A DNA stretch of 64,000 bases from Iodidimonas nitroreducens (GTDB taxonomy: Bacteria; Pseudomonadota; Alphaproteobacteria; Sphingomonadales; Rhodothalassiaceae). The notes under the pieces were generated by a model, which had not been told where the DNA came from, ran no database searches, and saw nothing but the letters and a program-made list of their open reading frames with translations. Each line of letters opens with the position of its first letter. Position 1 is the first letter of the stretch. The stretch lies in NCBI RefSeq assembly GCF_008579165.1, contig NZ_BKCN01000004.1. One strand, given 5' to 3'. This document shows, piece after piece, positions 38,581 through 48,724 of the stretch. The translations under genes were made by a program, and so were the position numbers.

Positions 38581-39608
38581 ATGAAAGCGCAGCATGATTT
38601 CGGGCCGGATCACGGTAGGGGGGCGGATGATCCGCTGGTTCATGGGGTGGCTTGGGCGGAACAGGACCATGGCGTGGCACTGGCGACGGTGATTTCCACA
38701 TGGGGATCGGCCCCGCGCCCGGTGGGTAGCAGCTTGTCATTCGCGATGACGAAGCGTTTGAAGGCTCGGTATCGGGGGGCTGTGTGGAAGGGGCGGTGAT
38801 CCTTGATGCCCTTGATGTGATGAAAAGCGGCGTGCCGAAAATCGTTGAATTCGGGGTGGCCGATGCCACCGCTTTTGAAGTGGGGCTGGCCTGCGGCGGG
38901 CGGATCGCCATTTTTATCGAGCCTTTATCCCTGAAAAGCGATGGCTTCAAAGCGGCCAAGGCCCTGCTGGCGGCAAAAAAAGCCCGGCGCAGTCTTGTTC
39001 GGCTGATCGATCTCAGGCAGCAAAAATCATGGTTCTTTGATCCGGCAGATGGGCCGCCATCCGATCCTGATCCACTTTTATCCAGTGCAGCGCTGGTTCA
39101 GGCCCTGCAATCAGCCCGGTCGCAGCTGATCGAACAGGATGGTGAACGCCTGTTTTTCCAGATCGAGCAACCCGCCCTGCGGCTTTATCTGATTGGTGCC
39201 GTGCATATCGCCCAGGCTTTGGCCCCCATGGCAAAAGCTGTGGGCTATGATGTGACGGTGATCGATCCGCGCGGGGCCTTTGCCACCAGCGCCCGCTTTA
39301 GCGATGTGCGGCTTTTGGAAGCCTGGCCTGATGAGGCTTTGTTGGCCGAGCGCCCCGATGAACGATCCGCTGTGGTTACGCTGACCCACGATCCGAAACT
39401 GGACGATGCGGCGCTCAGGGTGGCGCTCGACTCAAAAGTCTTTTACATCGGTTCCCTAGGCAGCCGAAAGACCCATAAAGCACGATTGGAACGACTTTCT
39501 GCTGATTTTGGCAAGAATGACACACTTTTAAGAATATGCGGGCCCGTTGGCCTTGCAATCGGGGCGCGAACACCGGCGGAAATCGCCATTTCCATCATGC
39601 TCAGATGA
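38581..39608 (+). CDS. XdhC/CoxF-family molybdenum cofactor maturation protein (one frameshift)
   Basis: Inserts or sulfurates the molybdenum cofactor of xanthine dehydrogenase-type enzymes. Family blocks: ATVISTWGSAPRPVGSSL, then GSVSGGCVEGAVI, and in the C-terminal Rossmann domain LIGAVHIAQALAPMAKAVGYDVTVIDPR and VFYIGSLGSRKTH...ICGPVGLAIGARTPAEIAISIM. The frame breaks at about 38736: one added G gives SLVIRDDEAFEGSVSGG. It begins 5 bases after coxG. Confidence 0.88.
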
Positions 39609-39673
39609 CCCAATATCTGCGATCAGGCCCGGAGAACCCGATTCCTTTCGCGCCAAGGCCAAAAGACGCCTGA
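39605..39673 (+). CDS. Possible 22-codon coupling ORF between xdhC and mocA-like genes
   Basis: A short frame whose ATG overlaps the xdhC stop (ATGA) and whose TGA overlaps the next gene's ATG (TGATG). It may allow ribosomes to pass from one gene to the next. Alternatively it is the displaced N-terminus of the next gene after another indel. Weak evidence. Confidence 0.25.
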   Translation: MTQYLRSGPENPIPFAPRPKDA

Positions 39674-40299
39674 TGGCCGATTATCCTCCAAACCTTTGGC
39701 CAATTCCTTGCGCCATTCTGGCGGCGGGCCTGTCCCGGCGCATGGGCGGGCCGAACAAGCTTTTAGCGGATTTGCACGGGCATCCGGTGCTGGCACATAG
39801 CGTTGCGGCTGCCCTTGAAGCCGATATTGGCCCGGTGTGGGTGATTGTGGGGCATGAAGCCGAAAGCGTGCGGGCAGCCCTTGCGGCCTATCCCGTGCAG
39901 ATTGTGGATAATCCCGATCATGGGCAGGGGCTTTCCACCTCGATCCGTGCGGCCATGGCCCTTGTGCCAGCACATAGCCCCGGTTTGATGATCCATCTGG
40001 GGGATATGCCGCTTGTGCGGGCCGCCACCATCCGGGCGGTTTATAATGGATTTTGTAGGGCGAAGGCCGGGTTGCAGACTGCCGGGATCATCGCCGCAAG
40101 GCCGATGGCCGCCGGGGGCGCGGGCAATCCGGTGCTGTGCGGGGCGGCGATGTTTGATGATCTCCGCCGCCTTGAAGGGGACCATGGCGCGGGGGCGCTG
40201 CTTCGCTCCAAGCCCGATGCGCTATTGCAGGTGGCGGTGAATGATCCCGCCATTCATTGGGATGTGGATGATCCCGAAGCCTCAGACGGGCGTGGATGA
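39673..40299 (+). CDS. MobA/MocA-like nucleotidyltransferase
   Basis: A molybdenum-cofactor cytidylyl/guanylyltransferase-like protein, about 208 residues. The nucleotide-binding signature is CAILAAGLSRRMGGPNKLLADLHGHPVL. Other blocks are IVDNPDHGQGLSTSIRAAM, IHLGDMPLVRAATI and the NPVLCG...GDHGAGALL C-terminal motif, all of MocA type. It follows xdhC and coxG and would complete cofactor activation for a molybdenum hydroxylase. The longer frame from 39547 overlaps xdhC and is not favoured. Its 3' end overlaps the converging desaturase gene by 18 bases. Confidence 0.87.
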   Translation: MADYPPNLWPIPCAILAAGLSRRMGGPNKLLADLHGHPVLAHSVAAALEADIGPVWVIVGHEAESVRAALAAYPVQIVDNPDHGQGLSTSIRAAMALVPAHSPGLMIHLGDMPLVRAATIRAVYNGFCRAKAGLQTAGIIAARPMAAGGAGNPVLCGAAMFDDLRRLEGDHGAGALLRSKPDALLQVAVNDPAIHWDVDDPEASDGRG

Positions 40300-41412
40300 C
40301 GATGGATCAGATGAAGAGAGAGAAGAAGGCCCCGGGCTGATGGGTGTGCGGCGGTTTTTTTTCGCCGCTTCGGCTTCGGCCCAGATTCGTTTCAGGGCAT
40401 CGAACATGCTGTTGCGGCTGGCCTTCAGATAAAGCCGATTATCGGGCAATTCGGCCACCAGCTTGCGATGGGCCGCGCCCAGAGCATGATAGGGCAGAGA
40501 TGGAAACAGATGATGGGTGGCATGATAGCGCAGCCCCACCGGCGCCCATAAAGGGGTCCATAAAGGATTGCCCGGCACATTCACGCTATCGAGAAATTCC
40601 TCGGCCGTGCTCATGGGCTGATCGCCGGGATTGCGATAGGCATGGGCACATAGGGTGCGCAGGGAATTGAACAAAAACACCAGAACCGTCACCACATACC
40701 AGATGGCAAGGGCGGCCAGCGGCAAAATCCCGTTGATAAACAGGATGGTAAAGCCGATGGCGGTGAGCATGGTGGCGGCTTCCTGCCAGGCCCAGCTTTT
40801 ATCATCGCGCTTGGCAGGCGGCGGGCGTTCATAGCTCATATCAATGGTCAGCGATGAGGCGCGGGCCCAGAGCCAGCGCCGCAATGGTGGCAGCAGATAG
40901 CTGATCGGGGTGAGAATGAGAAAGCGCCCAACAAATAAAAGCGGCAAAAAGAACGACAGCAAAACATAGCCGATCAGCTTCAGCCCCGAGCCGGTGGCAA
41001 AGGGCACATATTCACCATCTTCATGGGTGCCGTAAATCTTGCGCAGATGATGATCGGTATGCACGCCGGAATAGGTATAGGCCGGCACCAGCATGGGAAA
41101 GCCGCACAGAATATTCCATGCCAGACGAAAGAATTTAAAGGTGCCGCGCTTTAAATGCGCCAGTTCATGAATGAAGATCACCGCCCGATAAAGGGCAAAG
41201 GTGGCGATGAAAATAGCAGCAAACTGCCCGGCGCTAAAGCTGGGGGCGATCACGGCATAGATGAAGGCTGCCCAGCCAAGCCCGGCGCTGAACAAAAAAT
41301 CCACCCAGTAAATGAGGGGCTTTGGCCGCGCCAGACCCTTGACGATCTCGCGCGCTTCTTTCAGGGGAAAGTCCTGCTCCGGGGCTTTCAGTTCGGTATC
41401 CTGCCGTGCCAT
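40282..41412 (-). CDS. Membrane fatty acid desaturase
   Basis: A di-iron membrane desaturase of the FA_desaturase family, 376 residues. The three histidine boxes are HELAH, HTDHH and HATHH. Between them lie four hydrophobic segments. It likely introduces a double bond into acyl chains of membrane lipids. Its closeness to the sphingolipid locus (5 kb) makes a ceramide acyl chain a possible substrate, but this is only suggestive. Confidence 0.9.
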   Translation of the reverse strand: MARQDTELKAPEQDFPLKEAREIVKGLARPKPLIYWVDFLFSAGLGWAAFIYAVIAPSFSAGQFAAIFIATFALYRAVIFIHELAHLKRGTFKFFRLAWNILCGFPMLVPAYTYSGVHTDHHLRKIYGTHEDGEYVPFATGSGLKLIGYVLLSFFLPLLFVGRFLILTPISYLLPPLRRWLWARASSLTIDMSYERPPPAKRDDKSWAWQEAATMLTAIGFTILFINGILPLAALAIWYVVTVLVFLFNSLRTLCAHAYRNPGDQPMSTAEEFLDSVNVPGNPLWTPLWAPVGLRYHATHHLFPSLPYHALGAAHRKLVAELPDNRLYLKASRNSMFDALKRIWAEAEAAKKNRRTPISPGPSSLSSSDPSSSTPV

Positions 41413-41541
41413 ATCATTCTTCCAGATCCATCACCGCCCCGGCTTTATGGCCATCCCGGCGATATTGCAATCATTAAGGGCCCCTTGCGTCCTTTTCAAG
41501 GCCGTGGAGCAATCGGCGCGAAATGAACACAGAATGAGGGA

Positions 41542-42564
41542 TCAATCGATGCTGATGGCGATTTTGCCAAAATGTTTGCGGCTGATCATATGCTGATAGC
41601 TTTGGGGCAATTCAGGATAGCTGAATGTGCGTTCATCCAGAACCGGCCTGATCTGATGATGGCTGAAAAAGCGGTTCATATTGATCTGCATATCGCGGCT
41701 GCCCACGCTGATGCCTTGGATATGCGCATGCTGCATGAATAAAAGGGGCAGGGTCAAATCGGTTTTGATCCCGCTCAAAACCCCGATCGAGGCGATGCGC
41801 CCGCCGATCCGAATGGATCGCAGGGCCTGTTCCAGCGTTCCGGCGCCGCCCACTTCGATCACATGATCAACGCCCCGGCCATCGGTCAGATCGCGGACGT
41901 TTTTGCTCCATTGCGGGTTGGTTTTGTAATTGATCGTTTCATCGGCCCCCAAAGCCCTGGCGCGCTCGAGCTTTTCATCGGATGATGAGGTGATAAGGGT
42001 GCGCAGGCCCATGGCATGGGCGATTTGCAGCGCAAAGATCGAAACTCCGCCGGTGCCTTCGATCAGCACGCATTCCCCCGGTTTTGCCGGGCAATCCTCG
42101 ACCAGCGCCGCCCAGGCCGTGAGGGCCGCACAGGGCAGGGTGGCGGCTTCCAGATCGCTGAGATAATCAGGCGTTTTCACAAGGCCCAAAGCCGGAAACA
42201 CCCGCCAATAAGATGCAAGGCCGGGGGTTTCCCCTGCCCCTAAAGCATGGCTCAGGCGCTCCCGATCAGGCGGACCGGCCTGCCAGCCTGATGAAAACGC
42301 CGCTCACCCGATCTCCCACTTTCAGATCGCGCACATTTTCCCCCACCGCCTCGACCACGCCCGCCCCATCGGACAAGGGGGTGAGGGGCAAAGGCTGTTT
42401 GCCGCCATACATGCCATGCACGATCAGCGTATCGCGAAAATTCAGGCTGAGCGCGGTCATGCGCACCCGCACCTCATCAGGGCCGGGATCGATGGGGTGG
42501 CAGGCTTTTGCGCCAGATGATCAAGGCCAAGACCGCCATCAAGCTGCCATTGGGTTTGGGTCAT
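41542..42564 (-). CDS. MDR-family NAD(P)-dependent dehydrogenase (frame breaks near the N-terminus)
   Basis: A medium-chain dehydrogenase of the quinone-oxidoreductase/alcohol dehydrogenase group. The start MTQTQWQLDGGLGLDH is at ATG 42564. Restoring one C near 42499 gives HPIDPGPDEVRVRMTALSLNFRDTL. Two single-base gaps near 42286-42292 are needed to reach GWQAGPPDRERLSHALGAGE and then FPALGLVKTP. The Rossmann domain VLIEGTGGVSIFALQIAHAMG and DGRGVDHVIEVGGAGTLEQA are clear. No zinc-ligand Cys cluster was seen. Its ATG overlaps the recX stop (ATGA), so the two are coupled. The substrate is unknown. Confidence 0.8.
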
Positions 42565-43310
42565 TCTAAATCCTCATGAAAAGATGGTTCACCCAATAAA
42601 CGCGATCGGGCCGTTTCCTGATCGGGGCTATCGATGATTTTCTGCGCCAGATCAAAAGAGAACCCGGCCCGGGCAAAAGAGGCAACTTCCCTGTTTCGGC
42701 GGTTTAGCATCGCTTTCCTGTCCTCTGGCTCTCTATCAGGCTTTTCTTTGTCTGATCGCCTCCAGGGGCCAAGGCGTTTTTTGCGGGCATGGGTGAGGGC
42801 GGCCTCGGCATCGGGATGCAGATCATCATCTGTGTCTCCCATCAAGAAGGAACCCGCCGCATCGGCTTCCTCTATTGCCTGTTCGATCAGATCATCAGGG
42901 ATGAAGCGGGATTTGAGCCATTGGCGAATGGCGCGGGAAGATTTCCCCTGCCGCCGCAAACCATTCACCCGGGCGCGGGCATAGGCTTCATCATCGATCA
43001 ATTCAAGGCGAATGCATTTTTCCACCAGATCATCGATCCACCCCGCTTGTTCTGCGCTCAAGGGGGCAAAATCATCATTGCGGCGTCTGATCTTGCCTTC
43101 CAGCACCCGCTTCAAATTGCCGCTGGAACTGGCAAAGCGTTCCAGATAATGATAGGCCGCCTTTTCCAGCCTTTCCGCCGTCATTGGCTTTAAGGGGCGC
43201 TGGGGCTTTAAGGGGCGCTGGGGCTTTAAGGGGCGCTGGGCGCGGGGATCGGTTCGGCCTGAGGCGGGCCGCATGGTCATTCGCTGTTTCATGGCCCCAG
43301 CATGGCGCAT
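42561..43310 (-). CDS. recX: Regulatory protein RecX
   Basis: A RecX-family inhibitor or modulator of RecA filaments. The core runs from AAYHYLERFASSSGNLKRVLEGK through YARARVNGLRRQGKSSRAIRQWL to the C-terminal KAMLNRRNREVASFARAGFSFDLAQKII. The N-terminus is extended by three tandem QRPLKP repeats encoded by an 18-bp DNA repeat. An ATG at 43292 is a possible alternative start; both include the repeats. Confidence 0.88.
   Translation of the reverse strand: MRHAGAMKQRMTMRPASGRTDPRAQRPLKPQRPLKPQRPLKPMTAERLEKAAYHYLERFASSSGNLKRVLEGKIRRRNDDFAPLSAEQAGWIDDLVEKCIRLELIDDEAYARARVNGLRRQGKSSRAIRQWLKSRFIPDDLIEQAIEEADAAGSFLMGDTDDDLHPDAEAALTHARKKRLGPWRRSDKEKPDREPEDRKAMLNRRNREVASFARAGFSFDLAQKIIDSPDQETARSRLLGEPSFHEDLE
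43188..43241. repeat. Three 18-bp tandem repeats in recX
   Basis: CTTTAAGGGGCGCTGGGG repeated at 43188, 43206 and 43224; the last copy differs at one base. It is in frame and encodes QRPLKP three times on the minus strand, so copy-number change would not shift the frame. Confidence 0.9.
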
Positions 43311-43350
43311 AAATTGGCCTTAAGACAAGATCAGCAAGAAATGGATTATC

Positions 43351-44280
43351 GTGAAACCGATCAATGCCCCAAAACCGGCTGATTTTATGGGGCTTGCGCT
43401 CCTTGCACTGTCTTGGGGGTCGTCTTTCTTTTTTGTGGAATTTGCCCTGATCAGCTTTGGCCCGCTGGCCATTGCCGCCAGCCGCATCAGCATTGCCGCA
43501 CTCGTTCTTTTCCTGATCGCCCGCATAAAGGGCCATCGCCTGCCGGATAATCGCAAGGATTGGGGCCTGCTGATTTTGGCAGGCGCTGTGGGCACCAGCA
43601 TCCCGTTCAGCCTGATTGCCTGGGGGCAAACCCATATCAACAGCTCGGATGCCGCTATTTTGATGGCCTTTTCGCCCCTTTCCACCCTGTTTTTTGCGCA
43701 TTTCATGACACGGGATGAAAAAATCACCGGCGGTAAGATTTTCGGTCTTTTGCTGGGTTTTATCGGGGTGATCATTCTGGTTGGGGGCAGTGAGGCCCTT
43801 GATCTAGATGGCGGGCTTTGGCCTGTTCTGGGGCGGATCGCAGTGCTGACAGCCGCCCTTGGCTATGGCTTTTCCAGCCTGCTTTTGCGCAAGGCCAGCC
43901 GGATGTCGAGCTTTTCCAGCGCAGCCGGGGTGATGATCGTGAGCGCCGTGATGATCATCCCCTTTGCCCTTGTTTTCGATAATCCCTTGCAGCTATCGCA
44001 TGTTGATATCCGCAGTCTTTTGGCAGTGATCTGGCTGGGGCTGATGCCTTCGGCGCTGGCGGTTCTGGTGCTGGTGATTTTGCTGGGGCGGATCGGGGCC
44101 ACCTTTGTGGCGCTCAATAATTATCTGGTGCCGGTGGTGGGCAGCCTGCTCGGTGTGTTCATTTTGGGGGAAGATTTCGGCCTGCTGCGGGGCTTTGGCC
44201 TTTTGCTCATCCTGTCGGGTATTTTGCTCACCCAATATGTGCAGCGCCGCCAATTACGCCGCCTGCGCAAAAGTTTATAA
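43351..44280 (+). CDS. EamA-family (DMT) exporter
   Basis: A ten-helix drug/metabolite transporter with two EamA domains. The first opens with LALLALSWGSSFFFVEFAL and the second lies around LTAALGYGFSSLLLRKAS to PVVGSLLGVFILGE. The GTG at 43351 is the likely start. The substrate is unknown. Confidence 0.88.
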   Translation: MKPINAPKPADFMGLALLALSWGSSFFFVEFALISFGPLAIAASRISIAALVLFLIARIKGHRLPDNRKDWGLLILAGAVGTSIPFSLIAWGQTHINSSDAAILMAFSPLSTLFFAHFMTRDEKITGGKIFGLLLGFIGVIILVGGSEALDLDGGLWPVLGRIAVLTAALGYGFSSLLLRKASRMSSFSSAAGVMIVSAVMIIPFALVFDNPLQLSHVDIRSLLAVIWLGLMPSALAVLVLVILLGRIGATFVALNNYLVPVVGSLLGVFILGEDFGLLRGFGLLLILSGILLTQYVQRRQLRRLRKSL

Positions 44281-44292
44281 GCGGGGCCGGCA

Positions 44293-45507
44293 TTATAAAG
44301 CGGCTAAAGCCTTGCACAAAAGGCCGATATCTTCATCATGATTGATATAATGGGGCGATAGGCGCAGGGCGCTTTCAATCCCCCGGGCCTCCAGATCAAG
44401 GCGCGTGTGCATTACCGATGCCACCTGCACGGCGATATTGCGCTGCTCAAGGGCCTCTTTGATCTCTTGAGGCGACAACCGATCATGCTGGCAGGTGATG
44501 ATCGCTGAATGTTGGCGGCCCGGATCAGTCAGGCGAATGCCAGGCAGGTCGTGCAGCTTTTTCCGCAGCTTGCGGGCCAACATCTGGCTGCGATCCGATG
44601 CCGCTTCCACGCCAATGTTCAGCAAATAGCGAACCGCCTCAGCCAAGCCAAGCTGGGCTGCCACATTGCGCTCCCATGCTTCCATAACCTGTGCATCGGT
44701 GCGAAGCTGATAGCTGTGGGCGGAAACCCAAAGAGCTGCCTGATTGGTCAGCATCACCGGTTCGAGCCGGGATTGCAGGCTTTTGCGGATATATAAAAAT
44801 CCGCATCCCCGCGGGCCGCGCAAAAATTTGCGGCCGGTGGCGGTGAGCATATCGCAGCCGATGGCCTCTACATCGATGGGCAATTGCCCCACCGATTGGC
44901 AGGCATCGAGCAAAAAGGGGATCTGTTGGCGGCGGGCCAACCGGCCCACTTCATGAACCGGATTGATCTGCCCCGAGGATGAGGGAACATGGCTGATAGC
45001 GATCACTTTCACGCGATCATCAAGGGCCGCTTCCATCGCTGCCAAATCCAGATCGCCCGACTCATCGGGGCCGATCACGATGATCTCGATCCCCGATTTT
45101 CGCTGCCGATCAAGCAGGCTGACGAAATTCGAGCAATATTCGTTGAAGGCGGTGACGACCTTATCGCCGGGCCCGAGTTTCAGGCTGTAAAAAGCCCGCC
45201 CCCAGGCATCGGTGGCGCTGGGCAGGAAGGCGATCTCGGATGGCTGGGCATGGATCAGTTGGGCAATCAGGCTATAGCTTTCGGCCAGTGCGGCGCTTTT
45301 GCGTTCCTGTGCCACATAGCCGCCAAGCCTTGATTCCAATTCCAGATGATCGACCATGCATTGCACCACCGGGCGCGGCATCAGCGATGATCCCGCATGA
45401 TCGAAATGCAGCCGGTTTTCCAAGCCCACAATATCGGCGTAGATCCTGTCCAGATCCAGATTATTGGATGGGTCGTTGTTCCGTTGGTCATTCGGTGGAT
45501 TGGTCAT
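44293..45507 (-). CDS. Class V aminotransferase-fold PLP enzyme
   Basis: A pyridoxal-phosphate enzyme of the class V group (cysteine-desulfurase or isopenicillin-N-epimerase-like), 404 residues. Blocks: RLHFDHAGSSLMPRPV, AISHVPSSSGQINPVHEVG, LLDACQSVGQLPIDVEAIGCDML and the probable PLP lysine in ATGRKFLRGPRGCGFLYI. It lacks an obvious cysteine-desulfurase active loop, so the reaction cannot be named. It converges on the EamA gene and lies 216 bases before the sphingolipid locus on the opposite strand. Confidence 0.85.
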   Translation of the reverse strand: MTNPPNDQRNNDPSNNLDLDRIYADIVGLENRLHFDHAGSSLMPRPVVQCMVDHLELESRLGGYVAQERKSAALAESYSLIAQLIHAQPSEIAFLPSATDAWGRAFYSLKLGPGDKVVTAFNEYCSNFVSLLDRQRKSGIEIIVIGPDESGDLDLAAMEAALDDRVKVIAISHVPSSSGQINPVHEVGRLARRQQIPFLLDACQSVGQLPIDVEAIGCDMLTATGRKFLRGPRGCGFLYIRKSLQSRLEPVMLTNQAALWVSAHSYQLRTDAQVMEAWERNVAAQLGLAEAVRYLLNIGVEAASDRSQMLARKLRKKLHDLPGIRLTDPGRQHSAIITCQHDRLSPQEIKEALEQRNIAVQVASVMHTRLDLEARGIESALRLSPHYINHDEDIGLLCKALAAL

Positions 45508-45723
45508 GCTTTGGTCATATTTCCCATTTAAGCGGCCTCATCAATAAGATGTAGGCAGACAAAAAGCTTGCGGATCATCTGCACTCTCTTGTATTTGACC
45601 ATGAGAGTGATTGGAAGCCAAGCTTGCTATCGGGCAGGATCGGTTTGCTTTCTTTCAGATTTTTTACAGATGTATCGATCCGGCCTTTCTATCCTTATCA
45701 TGATCCAAATCTGAGGCTTTTCA

Positions 45724-47578
45724 TTGAATTTGACGGCTTTAAAAGAAACCCATGGCGCGACAGAGGCATTGCCAACCCCGACGCAGGATGATCTTCCGCG
45801 TCGTTTTGGTGATTTTCCGACCCTGATCGATGCTTTGGAATATGCTGCCTTGGGCGCGCGCGGGGTGAATTTTTATTCGGCACGCGGGGACCTTCTGGTC
45901 TCGGCGCGCTATGCGGATTTGCGAGTGCGGGCGGAAAAAATTGGCCGCAAGCTGATCGCGATGGGATTTGCGCCGGGTGACCGGGTGGCTTTGATCGCCG
46001 TTACCCATGTTGATTTCGTTGCCTTTTTTCTCGGCTGCCAATATGCCACAGTGCTGCCGGTGCCCTTGCCTTTGCCTACGTCTTTTGGCGGCCGGGATGG
46101 CTATATCAGCCAATTGCATACCCAAATGGAAAGCTGCCGGGCCAGCGCCATCATCGGCCCTGATGCCATGGATGATTTCGGCAAAGCGGCTTCTGCCGGA
46201 TTGGGCCTTAAATTCTGTGGCTCTTATGAAGATTTCGATGCTTTGCCGGTTGATCTGGATGGGCCTTTTGCCGATAGCGATGGCCAGCCGATCCGGCCCA
46301 TGGCGGGTAGCCTTGCCTATTTGCAATATTCTTCCGGCTCCACGCGTTTTCCCCATGGTATTGCCATCACCCATAAGGCCCTGATGGCCAATTGTGCGGG
46401 CCAGGGCCGGGATGGTGTGCAGCTTATCGATGATGATCGCTGCATTTCGTGGCTGCCTTTTTACCATGATATGGGCCTTGTGGGCACCTTGCTCACGCCG
46501 ATTGCCAATCAGGTTTCGGTTGATTTTCTGGCCACTGAAGATTTTGCCAGACGGCCGATGCAATGGCTTGGCCTGATGTCGCGCAATCGCGGCACCATCA
46601 CCTATAGCCCCAGCTTTGGCTATGATATCTGCGCCCGGCGGGTGGGCAATGATCAGCTGAAGGAACTCGATCTCTCGGCCTGGCGGGTGGCGGGGATCGG
46701 GGGCGATATGATCCGCCCTGAAGTGATCCGCCGCTTTGCCGATATCTATGGTCCGGCGGGATTCAAGCCCACTACCTTCGTGCCCAGCTATGGCCTTGCG
46801 GAATGCACCTTGCGGTGAGCTTCGCGCCAATCGGCCGGGGGATGGAGGTGGATCTGGTCGATGAGCGGGTGTTGTCGGGCGAATATGACGGCAGCATCAG
46901 GGTTGCCCGGCATTTTGAGGCCACATCCGAGGCCTGCGGGGGGCTGCGGGGGCGGCGCTCAAACATCATGAATCCCAAGGCACCCGCTATCGCGAGATCG
47001 TTAATTGCGGCATTCCTTTGCCGGAATATGACATTGAAATCCGCGATGAGGATGGCGCCGTTTTGAATGAACGCGAAATTGGCCGTATCTATGTGCGCGG
47101 CGCCAGTGTGATGACCGAATATTTTGGCGATCCCGATACCACGGCGGCGGTTTTATCGGAAAGTGGCTGGCTCGATACCGGCGATATGGGCTATATGGGC
47201 GAAGGCGCGCTTTATGTGATTGGTCGCGCCAAGGATATGATCATCATCAATGGTCGCAATCATTGGCCGCAGGATATCGAATGGGCGGTGGAGCAATTGG
47301 CCGGGGTACGTAGTGGCGATGTGGCCGCTTTGTCTTTACCCGGCCCCGATCATCTGGAAATCGCCACCGTTCTGGTCCAATGCCGCTTGCGCGAAAGCCA
47401 TGAACGTCAGGCTTTTGTCGAACAGATCAAAAAGCAGATTCTTAGCGTTACGGGCGTGCAGTGCCGGATCGAACTGGTGCAGCCGCGTTCCTTGCCGCGC
47501 ACCTCATCGGGCAAACTGAGCCGGTCGAAAGCACGGCAGCAGTTTCTGGCTGGCAGCCTTATTGCCCTTGCATACTGA
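45724..47578 (+). CDS. Fatty acyl-AMP ligase of the sphingolipid locus (two frameshifts)
   Basis: Activates a fatty acid as acyl-AMP, probably for loading onto the acyl carrier protein encoded downstream. FAAL/acyl-CoA synthetase signatures: LAYLQYSSGSTRFPHGIAITH (P-loop), WLPFYHDMGLVGTLLTP, FVPSYGLAECTL and RAKDMIIINGRNHWPQDIE. The frame breaks at about 46812 (one G restores CTLAVSFAP) and in a G-run at 46938-46952 (one G restores AALKHHESQGTRYREIV). The start is a TTG at 45724. Similar genes accompany serine palmitoyltransferase in Caulobacter, which supports a role in providing the long-chain acyl substrate. First gene of the plus-strand cluster. Confidence 0.85.
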
Positions 47579-48611
47579 TCCCGGGGGTTCGGTGTCTTCC
47601 GTCTCCCCCACAGGTCCGCATCCGAAAAGGGTTGCGGTCACGGGTGGAACCGGGTTTTTAGGCCGCCATCTGATTGCCGCCTTGGTTGATGCCGGTTTTG
47701 ATGTTCGTGCTTTGGCGCGGTCTGCGCCTCCTCCCGGGCAGGCAATGTCGGCTCATGTGCGCTGGATCACCGGCTCATTGGAGCAGTCCGCAGCCCTTGA
47801 AGCTTTGGTGGATGGGTCCGATCTGGTGCTGCATCTGGCAGGGCTGGTGAAGGCGCGGCGGGCATCGGATTTCATGGTCACCAATCGCGATGGAACAGCA
47901 AGACTTTTGGCGGCGATTGTCAAAAAAGCACCGCAGGCGCGGATCATTCATGTGTCAAGCTTGGCGGCTCGGCATCCGCATCTTTCCCCCTATGCTGCCA
48001 GCAAACAGGCCGCAGAGCAGCTTTTGCTGGAAGGCCCGGCAACAGCATTGCGGCGATTAATCCTGCGCCCGCCGGGCATTTACGGGCCGGGGGATGTGGA
48101 GATTTTGAAGCTCATCCGCACAGCCAGAGGCGGCTTTTTGCCCGCACCGATTGCAGTTGATCATCGGGTTTCCCTGATTTATGCCCCTGATCTTGCCGCA
48201 TTTCTATGCGCCCTTGCCAAACAGGTAAGCGGCGAAAGCGCTAATCTGGGCGATGCCGCGTTCTGGTCGGGCAGCATATGGGAGATCGATGATCAAGCCT
48301 GCGGGGCTGATGGGCGGGGCGGCTATGATTATCGGGATCTGGCGGCTATTTTGTCAGCGCTTTTGCGGCGGCGGGTGCGGGCAGTGCCGGTGCCAAAGGG
48401 GCTTTTGTCGCTGATCGGCGGTGCTGGGGACGCTTTTTCAAAGCTGAGCGGTCAGCCGCTGATCATCAGCCGTGGCAAGATGCGCGAATTGGCCCATGGG
48501 GATTGGGTGGCGCGGCCCTTGCCACCGGCTTTGGCCGATCTTATGCCGCGCCCGCGCGATTTTAAGGCCGGGCTGGCTGAGACCCTGGCTTGGCTGAAGC
48601 GGGGCGATTAG
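47562..48611 (+). CDS. CerR-like NAD-dependent reductase (extended SDR)
   Basis: An NAD(P)-dependent epimerase/dehydratase-family protein, 349 residues. The dinucleotide motif is RVAVTGGTGFLGRHLIAALV, the active-site type blocks are SSLAARHPHLSPYAASKQAAE (Tyr-Lys of the YxxxK motif) and RPPGIYGPGD. In Caulobacter, CerR of this family reduces the keto group of the sphingoid or ceramide intermediate and sits beside spt. The same position here, between the acyl ligase and ACP-spt, supports that role. TTG 47562 overlaps the ligase 3' end; a GTG at about 47590 is another possible start. Confidence 0.8.
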   Translation: MPLHTDPGGSVSSVSPTGPHPKRVAVTGGTGFLGRHLIAALVDAGFDVRALARSAPPPGQAMSAHVRWITGSLEQSAALEALVDGSDLVLHLAGLVKARRASDFMVTNRDGTARLLAAIVKKAPQARIIHVSSLAARHPHLSPYAASKQAAEQLLLEGPATALRRLILRPPGIYGPGDVEILKLIRTARGGFLPAPIAVDHRVSLIYAPDLAAFLCALAKQVSGESANLGDAAFWSGSIWEIDDQACGADGRGGYDYRDLAAILSALLRRRVRAVPVPKGLLSLIGGAGDAFSKLSGQPLIISRGKMRELAHGDWVARPLPPALADLMPRPRDFKAGLAETLAWLKRGD

Positions 48612-48724
48612 CCCTGTTTTTTTCAGCTTAGGGCCTTTATATGGCATGAAGGGCAGTGGCTGGCTTTGCCAAAGGGCATTTTGGCGCGGCTGATATTTTG
48701 ATATTTGATGAGGACCATGCAGCG

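Noticed and set aside
43188..43241. Tandem repeats as a CRISPR or VNTR locus outside genes
   Set aside because: The repeats have no spacers and are part of the recX coding frame.
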